Shown here in pieces: positions 1 through 10,060 of a stretch of 64,000 bases of DNA (positions are counted from its first letter, which is position 1; each line of letters starts with the position of its first letter). The notes under the pieces were generated by a model. The model was given only the letters and a program-made list of their open reading frames with translations. It searched no databases and was not told where the DNA came from. Location: assembly GCF_009363075.1 (NCBI RefSeq), contig NZ_CP045293.1, positions 1,364,001 to 1,428,000 on the forward strand, in the 5' to 3' direction. The DNA is from Paenibacillus guangzhouensis (lineage in GTDB: Bacteria; Bacillota; Bacilli; Paenibacillales; Paenibacillaceae). The position numbers were made by a program, and so were the translations under genes.

Positions 1-996
1 TCCCTGAAGCAGCTGCTCGAACAACGTTAGCTCGTGATAACTGACAATGGATGTCTGGCGAAGCGGTTCTAGATCAGCGAGCATCCGATCGGCAAATTGG
101 AAGAAGTCCTCCATCACATGCGAGTGATCGAGATGCTCCCAAGCCAAATCGATATAAGGCTGTTTGGACCAATCCACATCCATATTGTTGATGCGCTTTG
201 AAGGAAGATCGAACGTGTAATCTTTCTCGATATTTTTGTCGTTCGCGCGCAAGCTTCCTTTTTCCATGATCGTAAGATGAATGCCTTTTTTGCTGACAGG
301 TTCCTTGGCAAACGTCACGAATCCGAATTGTTGGCGGTAGGCGTATGGCAGGCTGGCATACAAGATTTCAATTAACCGCACGGCATGATAGGAGAGGGTC
401 TCAATCGGCACATCCAGCGCCACATAGACCTTCTTTTTGCCTTGTATCGAAGCCATCACGGCGAACAGCAGCTGTTTGTACACCTGTTCGTCGATGTTCA
501 TTTGAGCCAATTGTACTCGATAAGACAGAGAAGGGGCCGCATCGCTGTTGAGCGGAATATTCTGCAACTCAGGCAGATCCATACCCTGTTCAATATCATA
601 GTCGGTAGCGAAAGAAGCATTCAGCCAAGCGGGATAATCTTGAACGACTTCAGCCGCGCGCTCTGCGGGAATCACATAGTTATGCATGAAAAATGCGCTG
701 CGCATTCCCGTGAAATCGGCAGATTGGTACACGCCGGTACCGAGAACGATTTGACCCGATTCGGTCCGATATAAATGCATGGCTTTCGGATACATCGAGG
801 CGTCCTTTTCGCCACGAGCAGACAGCTCGGTCGGAATATCGTAGAAACAGGCAGGGTGGAGCGCTTTTTTGATGAAATTGCTATCTAACCCCGTCGAACG
901 AGCTATTGTATCGAAGCCTTCCGTGGAACGAAAAATACCGCGCCGCTCTCGCGTGTACATCTGCTGTTGGATCGGTTTCTGTGACGGGGTATTCAA
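1..996 (-). CDS. GTPase-associated protein 1 (GAP1)-like protein, 3' end outside window
   Basis: The frame is open from a TTG at 996 to the window edge (332 codons). The TTG overlaps the TGA of the upstream GTPase gene (TTGA), with an AAGGGAG ribosome binding site about 9 nt upstream; an ATG 12 codons later is the alternative start. The product begins with YTRERRGIFRSTEGFDTIAR and continues as a soluble alpha/beta protein without membrane segments. This opening resembles the N-terminal domain of GTPase-associated protein 1 (GAP1-N type), a family encoded next to TRAFAC-type GTPases in bacterial NTPase conflict-type loci; that assignment is from memory of the family. Translational coupling to the GTPase suggests a physical partner or effector. 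No catalytic motif was recognised. Confidence 0.6.
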   Translation of the reverse strand, partial: MNTPSQKPIQQQMYTRERRGIFRSTEGFDTIARSTGLDSNFIKKALHPACFYDIPTELSARGEKDASMYPKAMHLYRTESGQIVLGTGVYQSADFTGMRSAFFMHNYVIPAERAAEVVQDYPAWLNASFATDYDIEQGMDLPELQNIPLNSDAAPSLSYRVQLAQMNIDEQVYKQLLFAVMASIQGKKKVYVALDVPIETLSYHAVRLIEILYASLPYAYRQQFGFVTFAKEPVSKKGIHLTIMEKGSLRANDKNIEKDYTFDLPSKRINNMDVDWSKQPYIDLAWEHLDHSHVMEDFFQFADRMLADLEPLRQTSIVSYHELTLFEQLLQG

Positions 997-2255
997 CGTT
1001 CTTCTCTCCCTTCGATATAATTCAATTTATACAATAGCCAGATGAATGGCTCGTCTACGCGGATGGGACTGACAACGCCCTGCATTTTCTGATTCACGGG
1101 ATTGCTCCCAAGGGCAGATACCGCGAAATAGGCGGTATTGGAGAAATAGACATCCATCGTTCCCTTGAAAGGGCGATCGACTTTCTCGATGAAGCGTCTA
1201 ATCTCGCCGTCAATGTTGTGGAATTCGGTCAAGTCGAGCCAATTGCGATGGATCATGTTATTGAAAATGTTGCTGTTCGGCTTCACATATTCACCGTCTT
1301 CATCTTTCAGCGAATGCAGCATATCGCTCTTCGTCAACACGACGGCCGTCGGGATGTTCGTCTTCGTCTTCTCCTCATAAGCAATAAAATCGCCGAACAT
1401 CGTCAGAACGACATCACGCGGCTCATCGTATTGCGGGATCCAATCGCCTTCGACATCCCCGTACTTCAATCGAATTTTCTCACGAATCGAACGAATCTGA
1501 AGCGGGTCGACCATGAATAGAATGCCGGCGGAATTTTTAATATGCTGCCCATGCAAGCCAAGATAATCTTGGTCGACCATGCCTTCGCCCGCAACGTCAA
1601 AGAATACAAGGGTTAGCGGGGGCTTGGACTCGTCTTTGAATACGAATTGGAAAATGAACGGCTCCTGCATTTTCTCTTTTTGGGTCGAAGCGAGCAAGTC
1701 GCCGCGTTCGAAAAGAGGCTCTTCGTACATCGTGCGGAATTTCCGGCTAATCTCCGCATTCAGCGGCATGCAGGCAGCGTCAAAGTGGTCCGCGGTCATA
1801 TGCTGCAACGTATGGATCAAGGAGGTCATATAGACTGACTTCCCGACTTGGGAGGCTCCGATGATCGAGATAATATTGCTAGGCACTTTGCCGGCCGTGA
1901 TCGGCAGTTCATTGTGGCAGTGCGGGCATAGCCGGTGGCGCGTGACGACGCCATAGCGATCGTTCAATCCGATGAGCACATGATCGGAGTAGATATGATG
2001 CTCTTCAGGAATGTCGTGCGGGAAGAGAATCGCTTCCATATCGTAAACGGAATCTAACCCAAATTGTTGACGGTAGCGATTCAGAATCTCATCTTCTTGA
2101 AGCGCATAATTCTCATCGTCTTCTCGATGATGGGCCGCGCGGAAGACGACGTCTTCCGGCGAATACTTGTGGAAGCAATAGGGACATACAATATCGTAGA
2201 ACAGCGGTCTTGGCGCTGCTTGCGGTTTCTTTTTAAATAAATCGAAAAAACTCAT
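993..2255 (-). CDS. Zinc-ribbon GTPase (TRAFAC/double-GTPase-like)
   Basis: A 420-residue soluble protein. The N-terminus carries CPYC (C24, C27), paired at a distance with CPHC (C110, C113), a split zinc ribbon. A P-loop follows at 133-140 (GASQVGKS), a G3/Walker B region at D220 (DVAGEG) and a G4 motif TKSD at 308-311, giving a small Ras-like GTPase. The ATG at 2255 has AGGAGGAG upstream. It lies 11 nt after the beta-domain gene and overlaps the GAP1-like gene. GTPases of this kind are known beside VWA and FtsZ-like genes. A switch role that controls the tubulin-like polymer or the effector is inferred from the neighbourhood only. Confidence 0.75.
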   Translation of the reverse strand: MSFFDLFKKKPQAAPRPLFYDIVCPYCFHKYSPEDVVFRAAHHREDDENYALQEDEILNRYRQQFGLDSVYDMEAILFPHDIPEEHHIYSDHVLIGLNDRYGVVTRHRLCPHCHNELPITAGKVPSNIISIIGASQVGKSVYMTSLIHTLQHMTADHFDAACMPLNAEISRKFRTMYEEPLFERGDLLASTQKEKMQEPFIFQFVFKDESKPPLTLVFFDVAGEGMVDQDYLGLHGQHIKNSAGILFMVDPLQIRSIREKIRLKYGDVEGDWIPQYDEPRDVVLTMFGDFIAYEEKTKTNIPTAVVLTKSDMLHSLKDEDGEYVKPNSNIFNNMIHRNWLDLTEFHNIDGEIRRFIEKVDRPFKGTMDVYFSNTAYFAVSALGSNPVNQKMQGVVSPIRVDEPFIWLLYKLNYIEGREER

Positions 2256-2266
2256 GGGTGCTCCTC

Positions 2267-2908
2267 CTATTCCGGTATGAGTGCATACATATGCCCGTAT
2301 TCCCGGCCGTCTGTAAAAAATAATCGAATAAAATCGTTCTTCCCGATTTCAATGACAGGTAAGACCGTCTTGCCTGCAGGAAACGACTCTACGAATGGAT
2401 AGACAGTCCCATCCTCTTTATTCGTCGGGTACCCGCCTTGCTTCTTGACGTAACAGAGGACGTCTTTCGATAGGGGGACTTCGCATGTGACTTGAATCTG
2501 CGCGGTTTTGAATTTCTGGAACAAGCCGCTCTTCAGACGAATGCTATAGTAGATATTCGCTTTACCAGTCGAGACTTCAATGCGATTCCCGAAATCCGGT
2601 TGGCGGATTAATCGCGGTTCACCGCTTTCGATCGTGCTGGCGTAAATCGTATAGACCCAGCGGCCAACACCGTCTAATCGATCATGATATCCTTGATTTG
2701 CTTTGAATTCGTCTTTGGTATAGAGCTTCAATGCGCGAGCGTCAAGCGTAAGATCCGCTTGCTCGCTCGCGTGTATTTTATGGATATATACCGATTGAAC
2801 GTTGCTTGGCCACAGCCATCGCAGTGTACAACGGTTATCATTTACGCTCGATTGAAGGTCCCGAATGATCGGGGATGTCGTATGGGCATCCATAAACTGC
2901 ATGGTCAT
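2267..2908 (-). CDS. Unknown two-domain beta-sandwich protein of the tubulin-like locus
   Basis: A 213-residue protein without signal peptide or membrane segment. The first part has the spacing of an Ig/fibronectin III-like fold (TLRWLWPSNVQSVYIHK near residue 30, then RWVYTIYAS near 85-93). A second strand-rich half starts near residue 120 (ANIYYSIRLKSG). I did not recognise a named family. A GGGAGG site is 4 nt upstream of the ATG at 2908 and 10 nt upstream of an in-frame ATG at 2902, so either start may be used. It sits between the membrane VWA gene and the GTPase gene with gaps of 20 and 11 nt, so it is almost certainly in the same operon. An adaptor role is a guess from fold and position. 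Confidence 0.55.
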   Translation of the reverse strand: MTMQFMDAHTTSPIIRDLQSSVNDNRCTLRWLWPSNVQSVYIHKIHASEQADLTLDARALKLYTKDEFKANQGYHDRLDGVGRWVYTIYASTIESGEPRLIRQPDFGNRIEVSTGKANIYYSIRLKSGLFQKFKTAQIQVTCEVPLSKDVLCYVKKQGGYPTNKEDGTVYPFVESFPAGKTVLPVIEIGKNDFIRLFFTDGREYGHMYALIPE

Positions 2909-2928
2909 TGCGCCTCCCTAGGTGATAG

Positions 2929-4209
2929 CTAAAAGCCTTTGTTGCGTTGGTCTCGCGACCGATTGTCGAAGCCATGGCTTGATCGACCGGCTCGCATGTC
3001 GCGATGGCGATCTTGACGCAGCCGCTGATGCTCTTGAATCGGGATGATCCATGTGAACAAGCCGATAACGCCTGCGAGCAACAACGCGGCAATGAATCGT
3101 GTCAACCCGTCGGCGAACGGGTGTCCAGATAACCCGAACTCTAACAATAATCCGGCTAGCAAACCGGCTACAGAACCGCCGATCATAAAGCTGCGCGCGA
3201 GATGGCGATTGTCAAAGACAAGGCCAAGCGACAAGCCAATTCCTGTGCCGATCAGGAGTAAAGCGATGATCCGCAATATCATGTAATAAGCATTATCCTT
3301 GGTGTTGTCCGATCGTTCGGTGACAAGGGTGCGGTTGCCGAGGTTATCATAGATTTTCTGGAACACGAGCGATAGGTCGTCTGCTTTTGATACGTCATAG
3401 TACTGTCCGCTCGTGCGATCCGCGATTTGTTGCAAGAGGGAGGTCCCCTTAGGATTCACGAGACTTAATCCAATCGTATTAATCGCGACATGCTGCTGCT
3501 CATATTTGGCGAGTACCTGATTCGTATCGACTTCGCTGAAGCCGTCGGAGAGAAGAATCACCATGGTTCCACGTTGCGCAGTTCCTTTCGCCTGAATCTG
3601 GTTCATGGCTTCATCGAGCGCAAGCGCGATATTTGTTCCACCGTCCGTCTGCTCGAGCGCATCGATTTTGGCCGCAACCTCGTCTTTCGCGACTTGCGTA
3701 TTGACTTCTGTAAACGGCTGAATGACTTCAACTTGATCGTGGAACACCAAGACAGCTAGTTGGTTATCGCTGTCCATTTTCTGAATCAGCCGTTTGGCAG
3801 CGCTGTAACGATCTTGATTCGGGTCGGTTTCCTTCATGCTCCCCGAATTGTCAATCACGAGCACGATATCTTTGACGGGTCTCGCGCCGCCGATATTGAT
3901 GTGATAGAGGGCTTCGAGCGCGAGCCCTATCACGAACAGCAGGACAAGCGTGACTGGAACAAGTAACTTCCAAGACGTGCCGGCATACCGCTGCCGCCAA
4001 GATGAGCCGTTCAGCCGCGGTGCAATCATCTCTGCGATGAGACAGAACAGACCGATGAAGAAGGCAAGGGAACCGAAGTAAATGCCGATCACAACGAAGG
4101 TCGGCAGGGTATGAAGCAAGGAATGAAGAATGAGCTCACCGACGGCAAAGCCGACGGCGCCTCCAATGATACTGAACAACACGAGCAGTAAGTTGATCTT
4201 GCGCTGCAA
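2929..4209 (-). CDS. Polytopic membrane protein with VWA domain
   Basis: A 426-residue protein. Three hydrophobic segments come first (about 5-30, 36-62, 82-101), then a von Willebrand A domain with the MIDAS motif DNSGSM (D120, S122, S124) and a later LLSDGFSE strand. Three more hydrophobic segments (about 315-390) and a basic Arg-rich tail follow. The start is TTG at 4209 with GAGAGGA upstream. The VWA domain, placed between membrane segments after the third helix, probably faces outward. It is the second VWA protein of the operon. Together with the secreted-type VWA protein at 10061-11842 it could form a metal-dependent adhesion or scaffold layer at the membrane. Confidence 0.75.
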   Translation of the reverse strand: MQRKINLLLVLFSIIGGAVGFAVGELILHSLLHTLPTFVVIGIYFGSLAFFIGLFCLIAEMIAPRLNGSSWRQRYAGTSWKLLVPVTLVLLFVIGLALEALYHINIGGARPVKDIVLVIDNSGSMKETDPNQDRYSAAKRLIQKMDSDNQLAVLVFHDQVEVIQPFTEVNTQVAKDEVAAKIDALEQTDGGTNIALALDEAMNQIQAKGTAQRGTMVILLSDGFSEVDTNQVLAKYEQQHVAINTIGLSLVNPKGTSLLQQIADRTSGQYYDVSKADDLSLVFQKIYDNLGNRTLVTERSDNTKDNAYYMILRIIALLLIGTGIGLSLGLVFDNRHLARSFMIGGSVAGLLAGLLLEFGLSGHPFADGLTRFIAALLLAGVIGLFTWIIPIQEHQRLRQDRHRDMRAGRSSHGFDNRSRDQRNKGF

Positions 4210-4248
4210 CGATAATCATCCTCTCTATAAAACTTCTATCGATTTGAT

Positions 4249-6633
4249 TTAGCGAAGCTCTGACAACAGATGAACGTCCACGCCGTGAAATTCATATCCA
4301 TTTTGGATGTAGCTCTCATAATATACTTTGCCGTTGCGGTAGTACATTAAATCTTCGATGTGGAATCCGCCCATCAAGTTCAATTTGTCTACGCCGCTGC
4401 TGCGTTTCTCATGGACACAGCCTAATTTATAGATGCGTGTCGTCTCGTCGGCGCCCAAGGCGAAGCGAATAAATTCGCTGGAGGAATCGCCGAAGAAATA
4501 TTTCTCTTCGTAGCGGTGTTCATGCGTATAATCCAACAGCCGGATATGAATGCCTGCCTGTTCCTCGAGCGTATGGTACAGCTTCTTAAATAATTCGTCT
4601 TTCGATAATACGTTGTTGTTCTCATAGGCAATGGTCACATTCGCACGCTGCAGCAACTCTTCTTCGAAGGTCTGCTGGAAGGGCTCGGTGGTCAGGAGAT
4701 GTTGGCGGCAGACTGCGATAAGCCTCTTCACATAGGCTTCGTTGCCTTGATCGAGAAGCGAAGCAATGTTGCCCATATACCGTTCATCGAAGAAAATGTC
4801 CTGCCCGCGTTTCGCCTCCAACTCTTCCATGACGCTCTGCGTTACCCGTTCATAGAATTCGAGGATGTTCTGGCCAATATAATCGTCCGCCGTACGTATG
4901 CTTTCAAGGGCTGCTTCATGTAAGACTTGACGGAGTTCCTGAACTTGCTGGACTTGACGTTGATAGACGATATGCAACTGCTCTAGCGCCGTCTCGATTT
5001 GTTTCATGCAGGCGATCTCCAGCGCAAGCCGAAGTCTCGCAAGCTTCTTGCGATAAATCTTATCGAAGAAATAGCGGATAAAACTACGGACGTTATGCTT
5101 ATCCATGAACGGCATTCGCTTGAACGTCTGTTGGTCGACCGTCTCCTGGTAGAGTAGCGCAATCTCGGCGTCTACAAGGTCTTTTTCGGATATGCGTTGT
5201 CGGATGAGGCCGCGAATCACAGGCAGGATACTCTCATGCTCAACCCATGGATTCGTCCATTGGAACAACCGCATGAATCCAACGTGCGGCTGCTGCGGCG
5301 CTTGTTTCGCCATGGCGTGCAGCAGAAGGGCAGGGATATCGAGGCGGTCAACCGCTGAAGTGGGTTCCTGTACAAAGTTCGCCTGAAAATAGGCCTCACA
5401 GCCCTCACCGAAAAGTGATTGCTCCGCCTCCTTGAGCGATAACGACTTCAGCTGCGAATAACTCATCTCGCGCGACATGATCCCGCTCATATCTTCTATT
5501 TTCTCCTCATCCGGAAGGATAGAGGTTAGCAGTTGATCGATCGATGTTGGATCGATTCCGAAATAGGCCAGCTTCTCCGTACTGTTCACATGGAGTTCCC
5601 GTTCCATACGATCAATCAATTCCCGATGGAAATGATAGAGTACGGTTAGCGCGATGGATTGATTGGGCCGTTTGATTTTGGAAATGCCCGCAGAGACATA
5701 GCCTTGGCGTCCGGATTCCGTCATCACGTTGTTCTTGAACGAAGTATTGTTATACCGGTTCTGGTTCAACGCAAATGTGGATTCCTGCTGTTTGCGGTTC
5801 TTCAGCAAGCCGATGTGGCAGATCATATCATAGTTATCCCGCATATCGCTTGGAGACGAGATCCCGCGTTCATTCTTATCCGATAAGATGTAGACCAGAT
5901 CGAATAAAGGAGAGGACGCATGTGTAACGGGAATCGAGATGCCATCCTCCGTAACGTGAAGAGGCGCGGAGAACGAATAGTCCGTGCGCTGCATCCGATC
6001 TAGCTCCCGGAGAAAGGCAACACCGAGCGAGCTGGTGTAACCGAAAGCATCGACTTGATCGCGTTCGCTGATGAGCGCGTACAGATCCATCTGAACGGAT
6101 TTGAAGGATTGGCTCAGAATGCTGTTCGCGAGCAGCGTAATCTCCGGAATAAACACATTAAGCGGGTCTTCGACCCGCGTAATGACAGATAGATGAATGC
6201 GATCGAACGATGCGTAGCTTCGGCCGTATTCAGCAATATGGCGACTTACCTGACGCAGCACCCGATTCAGTTCGAACCAGGGCTGCGTTTGCTGCGTTAC
6301 GCTGTGATAGATATGTTTGCGAAGTGCTTTGTCGTTGCGTTCCTCCGTCCGTACAGGCAGGACGAGACGCTGTACTCGGGATTCGAAGTCTGAGCCTAGC
6401 TTCGAGTCCTTGTCGCCATCCTCGGATGCAATGTGCACGTACATAATGCCTGCGTTATTGACCGATTTTTTCTCATGCATTCGCACCATCGGCTCGATGG
6501 CTTCAGCCGCCTTATTCCCGACATACAGAAATACGGTTGGGTAGTGGAAACTGCTCAGATCATCGCCTTTTCCCGAGATGCGTTCTTCTTCATAGGCATA
6601 TTGGGCCGCGAATTGTTGTAATAAATGTTTCAT
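4249..6633 (-). CDS. Large partner of the tubulin-like protein, possibly a degenerate tubulin-like protein
   Basis: A 794-residue soluble protein whose ATG is 1 nt after the stop of the tubulin-like gene. It has only a weak ribosome binding site, so translation is probably coupled. No family was recognised by motif. By eye its N-terminal half follows its neighbour: a first strand PTVFLYVGNKAAEAIEP sits where the neighbour has ILIIGLGGTGIDALLRL, and SSPLFDLVYILSDKNERG sits where the neighbour has SPLPPFNLCHLISATNTEG. The GGTGSG phosphate loop is missing. A helical, coiled-coil-like stretch lies near 530-620 (repeated QVQEL/ALESI patterns). I infer a non-catalytic tubulin-fold subunit or a dedicated partner; this needs profile or structure comparison. 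Confidence 0.55.
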   Translation of the reverse strand: MKHLLQQFAAQYAYEEERISGKGDDLSSFHYPTVFLYVGNKAAEAIEPMVRMHEKKSVNNAGIMYVHIASEDGDKDSKLGSDFESRVQRLVLPVRTEERNDKALRKHIYHSVTQQTQPWFELNRVLRQVSRHIAEYGRSYASFDRIHLSVITRVEDPLNVFIPEITLLANSILSQSFKSVQMDLYALISERDQVDAFGYTSSLGVAFLRELDRMQRTDYSFSAPLHVTEDGISIPVTHASSPLFDLVYILSDKNERGISSPSDMRDNYDMICHIGLLKNRKQQESTFALNQNRYNNTSFKNNVMTESGRQGYVSAGISKIKRPNQSIALTVLYHFHRELIDRMERELHVNSTEKLAYFGIDPTSIDQLLTSILPDEEKIEDMSGIMSREMSYSQLKSLSLKEAEQSLFGEGCEAYFQANFVQEPTSAVDRLDIPALLLHAMAKQAPQQPHVGFMRLFQWTNPWVEHESILPVIRGLIRQRISEKDLVDAEIALLYQETVDQQTFKRMPFMDKHNVRSFIRYFFDKIYRKKLARLRLALEIACMKQIETALEQLHIVYQRQVQQVQELRQVLHEAALESIRTADDYIGQNILEFYERVTQSVMEELEAKRGQDIFFDERYMGNIASLLDQGNEAYVKRLIAVCRQHLLTTEPFQQTFEEELLQRANVTIAYENNNVLSKDELFKKLYHTLEEQAGIHIRLLDYTHEHRYEEKYFFGDSSSEFIRFALGADETTRIYKLGCVHEKRSSGVDKLNLMGGFHIEDLMYYRNGKVYYESYIQNGYEFHGVDVHLLSELR

Positions 6634-6634
6634 G

Positions 6635-9600
6635 CTAAGACTTCAACTTTCTGCGAATCGCATGGAGTTTCGTTGTCATTTGTTTGTAGAACTGGTACGC
6701 ATCTTCGCCTTGGGCCAACTCGATTTTCTCGTATTCCAGGCGATCTCTCGCATCGAGGAACACCTCATACAACGTCTCGAGTTTGGACAGGAGCGGCGCA
6801 ATATCTTCCGATGCCGTCATTTCCGAGCTGCGGCGGGACGCTTTGCGCATCAGCGTACTGCGGTTCTTCTCATCCAATTGACGGAATTGCTCGAAGATTT
6901 CGTATTCTACGAAATCCTGGCTCTTCATCAAGTTCGCGAAAGGCTCCCAAGCTTCTTCTTCCGCGTCCCGGTCATAGACGTAGAGCGCGCCTTTTTTGCA
7001 GATCGTTCCGGTGTAGAACGCCTCAATGAATTGGTCTTGCAGCTTTTCTTCCCCTTGGAACTGCGCTAGGATCTTCTCGAGCTCGGCCAATTTGTCTTGA
7101 ATGGCCTCGTATTTGGCAATCTCTTCACGCACCCGCGTAATGAGTTGCGGCGAACGAATCAAGTTTTCTTTGGCCATGTCCTCGTTGATGCTTCCGAAAA
7201 TATCCTTCGTCGATTCTTGAACCAGGCCTTCATCGAGCATGCGGCGCAGATCGGCGCGTGCGCGCTGAACCTCGCCGAGATTCGGCTTGGATGCATGCAG
7301 TTGCATATCATACCCGCCTAGGATATCGGCTAGATGCAATGGCTGCGTGAACGTGACGGCATAACGGTTGCTGGTCGTCTGATCGACGTCTTTTATCTTA
7401 ATGATGTTCCATGTCGCGGCTTTATCGAATTCGCTGCGAATGCGCCCGTTGTATTCACGTACGCGAGCATTGCTGTAGGTCTCACCCCATGATTTCTGCG
7501 GAATAGGAGACGGAAGGTATGTCCAGTTCACTTTGTCCGTCTGCACGAGATGGCGTCCAATGCCTTCCTTATCTAGAATGGTCCGCTCGTAACTCTCCTC
7601 ATACACTTTCAGCGGCGTGTAGACGAAGAGAGGGACACCGTTGCGCGTGTTCAGCCAGAAGATCCGGTTCTTCACTTCGCTCTCTTTCACCGTGAAATGG
7701 GATTTGCCTACGGCATTGTTCTGATAATTGCGAATCCCTTTGAGAATGCTCGGCGCTTGAACGGGCACGGATACGAATCCCCAGGACGGGAAGTATAGGT
7801 TGCCGGCACTATTGCTCAAATGGAATACTGGTACTGCTTCTTCGTCCAGCTTGCTAGCGATATTACGCTCAACGAACTTCTCAATCGATTCCTCATGCCC
7901 GAATTTCATCACGAGGAATTCTTCCATCGATTGTGTGATCAAATCTCCGAATTTCTCGGATAGGAAGTCGGAGATCGAGCTGACGATGTCGAGTTCTTGC
8001 TCCTTGATCCAATGGTTGGAACGGTTCAGAAGCTCGGACGCGAAATCGCGAATGAGATCGTCGACTTCCTTTTGCTCCATGATCTTGCTAATGACTTTCG
8101 AAATGTCCGGCACGCTGACTAGGTTCCAGTAATACGTCTTATTGCCTTTGTGATCCGCTTGTTCGTCGGCGTTGATCAAGATATCGCCATTTTTCTCAAA
8201 GATTGATTTTAGCGCGTTCAAGATCTCGGTAAACACATTGTAAATCCGATTGTTCTCGGCGTTGAGCAATTCATAGAGATCTTCATAGAACTCGATCATT
8301 TGCTCGGTCCGCTCCAGATCGGCGTGAAGCCAGTACTCGCCGATTTTGGCGTCGATATAGGCGTTTTTCTTTTTATCCTTGGAGATAAAAGCGCTTCGAG
8401 CATCGCTTAACGTCTCTTCCGCCGAATCGCGGGCTGCCTCGATGTCCCGAGGAATGCGGACGAGATTCTCGCGCAAGGTCTCGATGTAAGAGAGCAGCAT
8501 TTTAAGCAGGCAAAAGCCTTTCTCCGTATAGACGAGACGCGATACATAGATCGGACCCTGCTCCGGATGCAAGAACATGCGGCGGATTTGGTCCGTGAAC
8601 TGAGCCACGATTTCGCCGGGTAACTGTTTCTTCACTTTGATGTACTCTTCACGCGCGCGCGTCAAGAAGGTCTGCTCTAACTCGGTATCCATATTGATAA
8701 CTTGGTGCTTCACGACATTGTTGTAGCTCAGCCGCTCGCTATTCTCGTAACCAGGCAAGGGTTCGGGGATACGAGATTCGAACGTCTTCACCATGGAATC
8801 CAGATCCACGCCGATTTTGCGCGCGAACTTCTCCGTTTCCTCTTGTGAAGGAGCTTTTTCGAACATTTTCTCCATCTTCGTAAAGAGGCGGTATCCCAAA
8901 TATGTCGTCATTTCTTCGATCGGAAGCACGGCTGATGACGCGCCGATAATGTTGTACTCATAATTCGCCGGATAAGCCTTGTTCATCTGGGCAATGTTCG
9001 TCCGGATGTTGCTGATATAGTCATGGATGGCAAACTCTTCGCCGGATTGTTTCTCTTCGCTCGAGATGAAGTTCGTAATATTCTCTGCGGTCACGTTCAT
9101 GCAATAATCATAAGCGTTCTCGAGCAGCTTGCCTTCCGTATTCGTCGCCGAGATCAGATGGCATAAGTTGAATGGAGGCAGAGGGGAGTTCACCGTCAAA
9201 ATACTGCCGTATTGCTGCTGGAACCGCTCGCCGCGGCTATCGACGTTCATCCAGTAATCGAGTTCCTTCAATGCCGCGTATCCATTCTTCTTGATGTACT
9301 CTCGCGTATGTTCGCTTAAGCTCTTATTCGATAAATTAATATCTGGCGTGAACAGGTAACCTAGTGTATTGACACGGTCGATACCGGCAGAGCCGTGATC
9401 ACGTTCAATGATCCCCCGCACGATATAAGAAATATCCAAGAAACAACCGCTGCCCGTACCGCCGGACAGACCCGTAAGCAGGAACACCATCAGTTTTTTG
9501 TTGGTTCCTACCGACAAGGTTTTGATTTTTTTGTCGATGGCTTGCACGACTTGATTGATTTTGGTGAAGAGGAGCAGGCGTCCCGCTTGGCGTACCCCTG

Positions 9601-10027
9601 CAGCACCGTTCATGCCATCGGTGATCGATAGCTCCGGCGACAGCCAGTCTGTAATGTACGGCTCAAGAATGCTGCGATTTTGCAACAGTCCGCCGATTTC
9701 CGCATTCGACAGCAGGACGAATTCATTCAATGGGTCCAGCCCGATGCCTTTGTATTTCTTCCCGCGATCTTGCTCATTCGTCTCGAACGCTAGGAATTCG
9801 ACATTGTCCGGCTTATCGCGCTTCTTCTTGGACAGAGGATCTTCCGGTAATTTGAATCGACGGTTGATCTGGTATTTCAGACGAAGCAATGCGTCGATCC
9901 CGGTTCCGCCGAGCCCGATAATCAGGATCGGGTTGTCGATGGTATCGACACGGATCTTCTCGCTGACGATACCGCCGCCTAGGGATACGTCCAATTGCTG
10001 TATATGCTCTCTTACGATGGGTTTCAT
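6635..10027 (-). CDS. Large FtsZ/tubulin-like GTPase (Tubulin_2 / FtsZ-like type)
   Basis: A 1130-residue soluble protein with a strong GAAGGAGG site before the ATG at 10027. The N-terminal domain has the dinucleotide-style first loop IGLGGTG (about 37-43) and the tubulin/FtsZ signature LSGGTGSG at 187-194, with acidic residues after strand 3. The remaining 800 or so residues form a long helical region far beyond the 350-400 residues of FtsZ. This matches the large FtsZ-like family found in diverse bacteria next to VWA and GTPase genes and predicted to take part in membrane remodelling. GTP binding is strongly supported by the motifs; polymer formation is inferred from the superfamily. Confidence 0.88.
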   Translation of the reverse strand: MKPIVREHIQQLDVSLGGGIVSEKIRVDTIDNPILIIGLGGTGIDALLRLKYQINRRFKLPEDPLSKKKRDKPDNVEFLAFETNEQDRGKKYKGIGLDPLNEFVLLSNAEIGGLLQNRSILEPYITDWLSPELSITDGMNGAAGVRQAGRLLLFTKINQVVQAIDKKIKTLSVGTNKKLMVFLLTGLSGGTGSGCFLDISYIVRGIIERDHGSAGIDRVNTLGYLFTPDINLSNKSLSEHTREYIKKNGYAALKELDYWMNVDSRGERFQQQYGSILTVNSPLPPFNLCHLISATNTEGKLLENAYDYCMNVTAENITNFISSEEKQSGEEFAIHDYISNIRTNIAQMNKAYPANYEYNIIGASSAVLPIEEMTTYLGYRLFTKMEKMFEKAPSQEETEKFARKIGVDLDSMVKTFESRIPEPLPGYENSERLSYNNVVKHQVINMDTELEQTFLTRAREEYIKVKKQLPGEIVAQFTDQIRRMFLHPEQGPIYVSRLVYTEKGFCLLKMLLSYIETLRENLVRIPRDIEAARDSAEETLSDARSAFISKDKKKNAYIDAKIGEYWLHADLERTEQMIEFYEDLYELLNAENNRIYNVFTEILNALKSIFEKNGDILINADEQADHKGNKTYYWNLVSVPDISKVISKIMEQKEVDDLIRDFASELLNRSNHWIKEQELDIVSSISDFLSEKFGDLITQSMEEFLVMKFGHEESIEKFVERNIASKLDEEAVPVFHLSNSAGNLYFPSWGFVSVPVQAPSILKGIRNYQNNAVGKSHFTVKESEVKNRIFWLNTRNGVPLFVYTPLKVYEESYERTILDKEGIGRHLVQTDKVNWTYLPSPIPQKSWGETYSNARVREYNGRIRSEFDKAATWNIIKIKDVDQTTSNRYAVTFTQPLHLADILGGYDMQLHASKPNLGEVQRARADLRRMLDEGLVQESTKDIFGSINEDMAKENLIRSPQLITRVREEIAKYEAIQDKLAELEKILAQFQGEEKLQDQFIEAFYTGTICKKGALYVYDRDAEEEAWEPFANLMKSQDFVEYEIFEQFRQLDEKNRSTLMRKASRRSSEMTASEDIAPLLSKLETLYEVFLDARDRLEYEKIELAQGEDAYQFYKQMTTKLHAIRRKLKS

Positions 10028-10060
10028 TTCTATTCCTCCTTCAGGATCACTGGTACGAAT

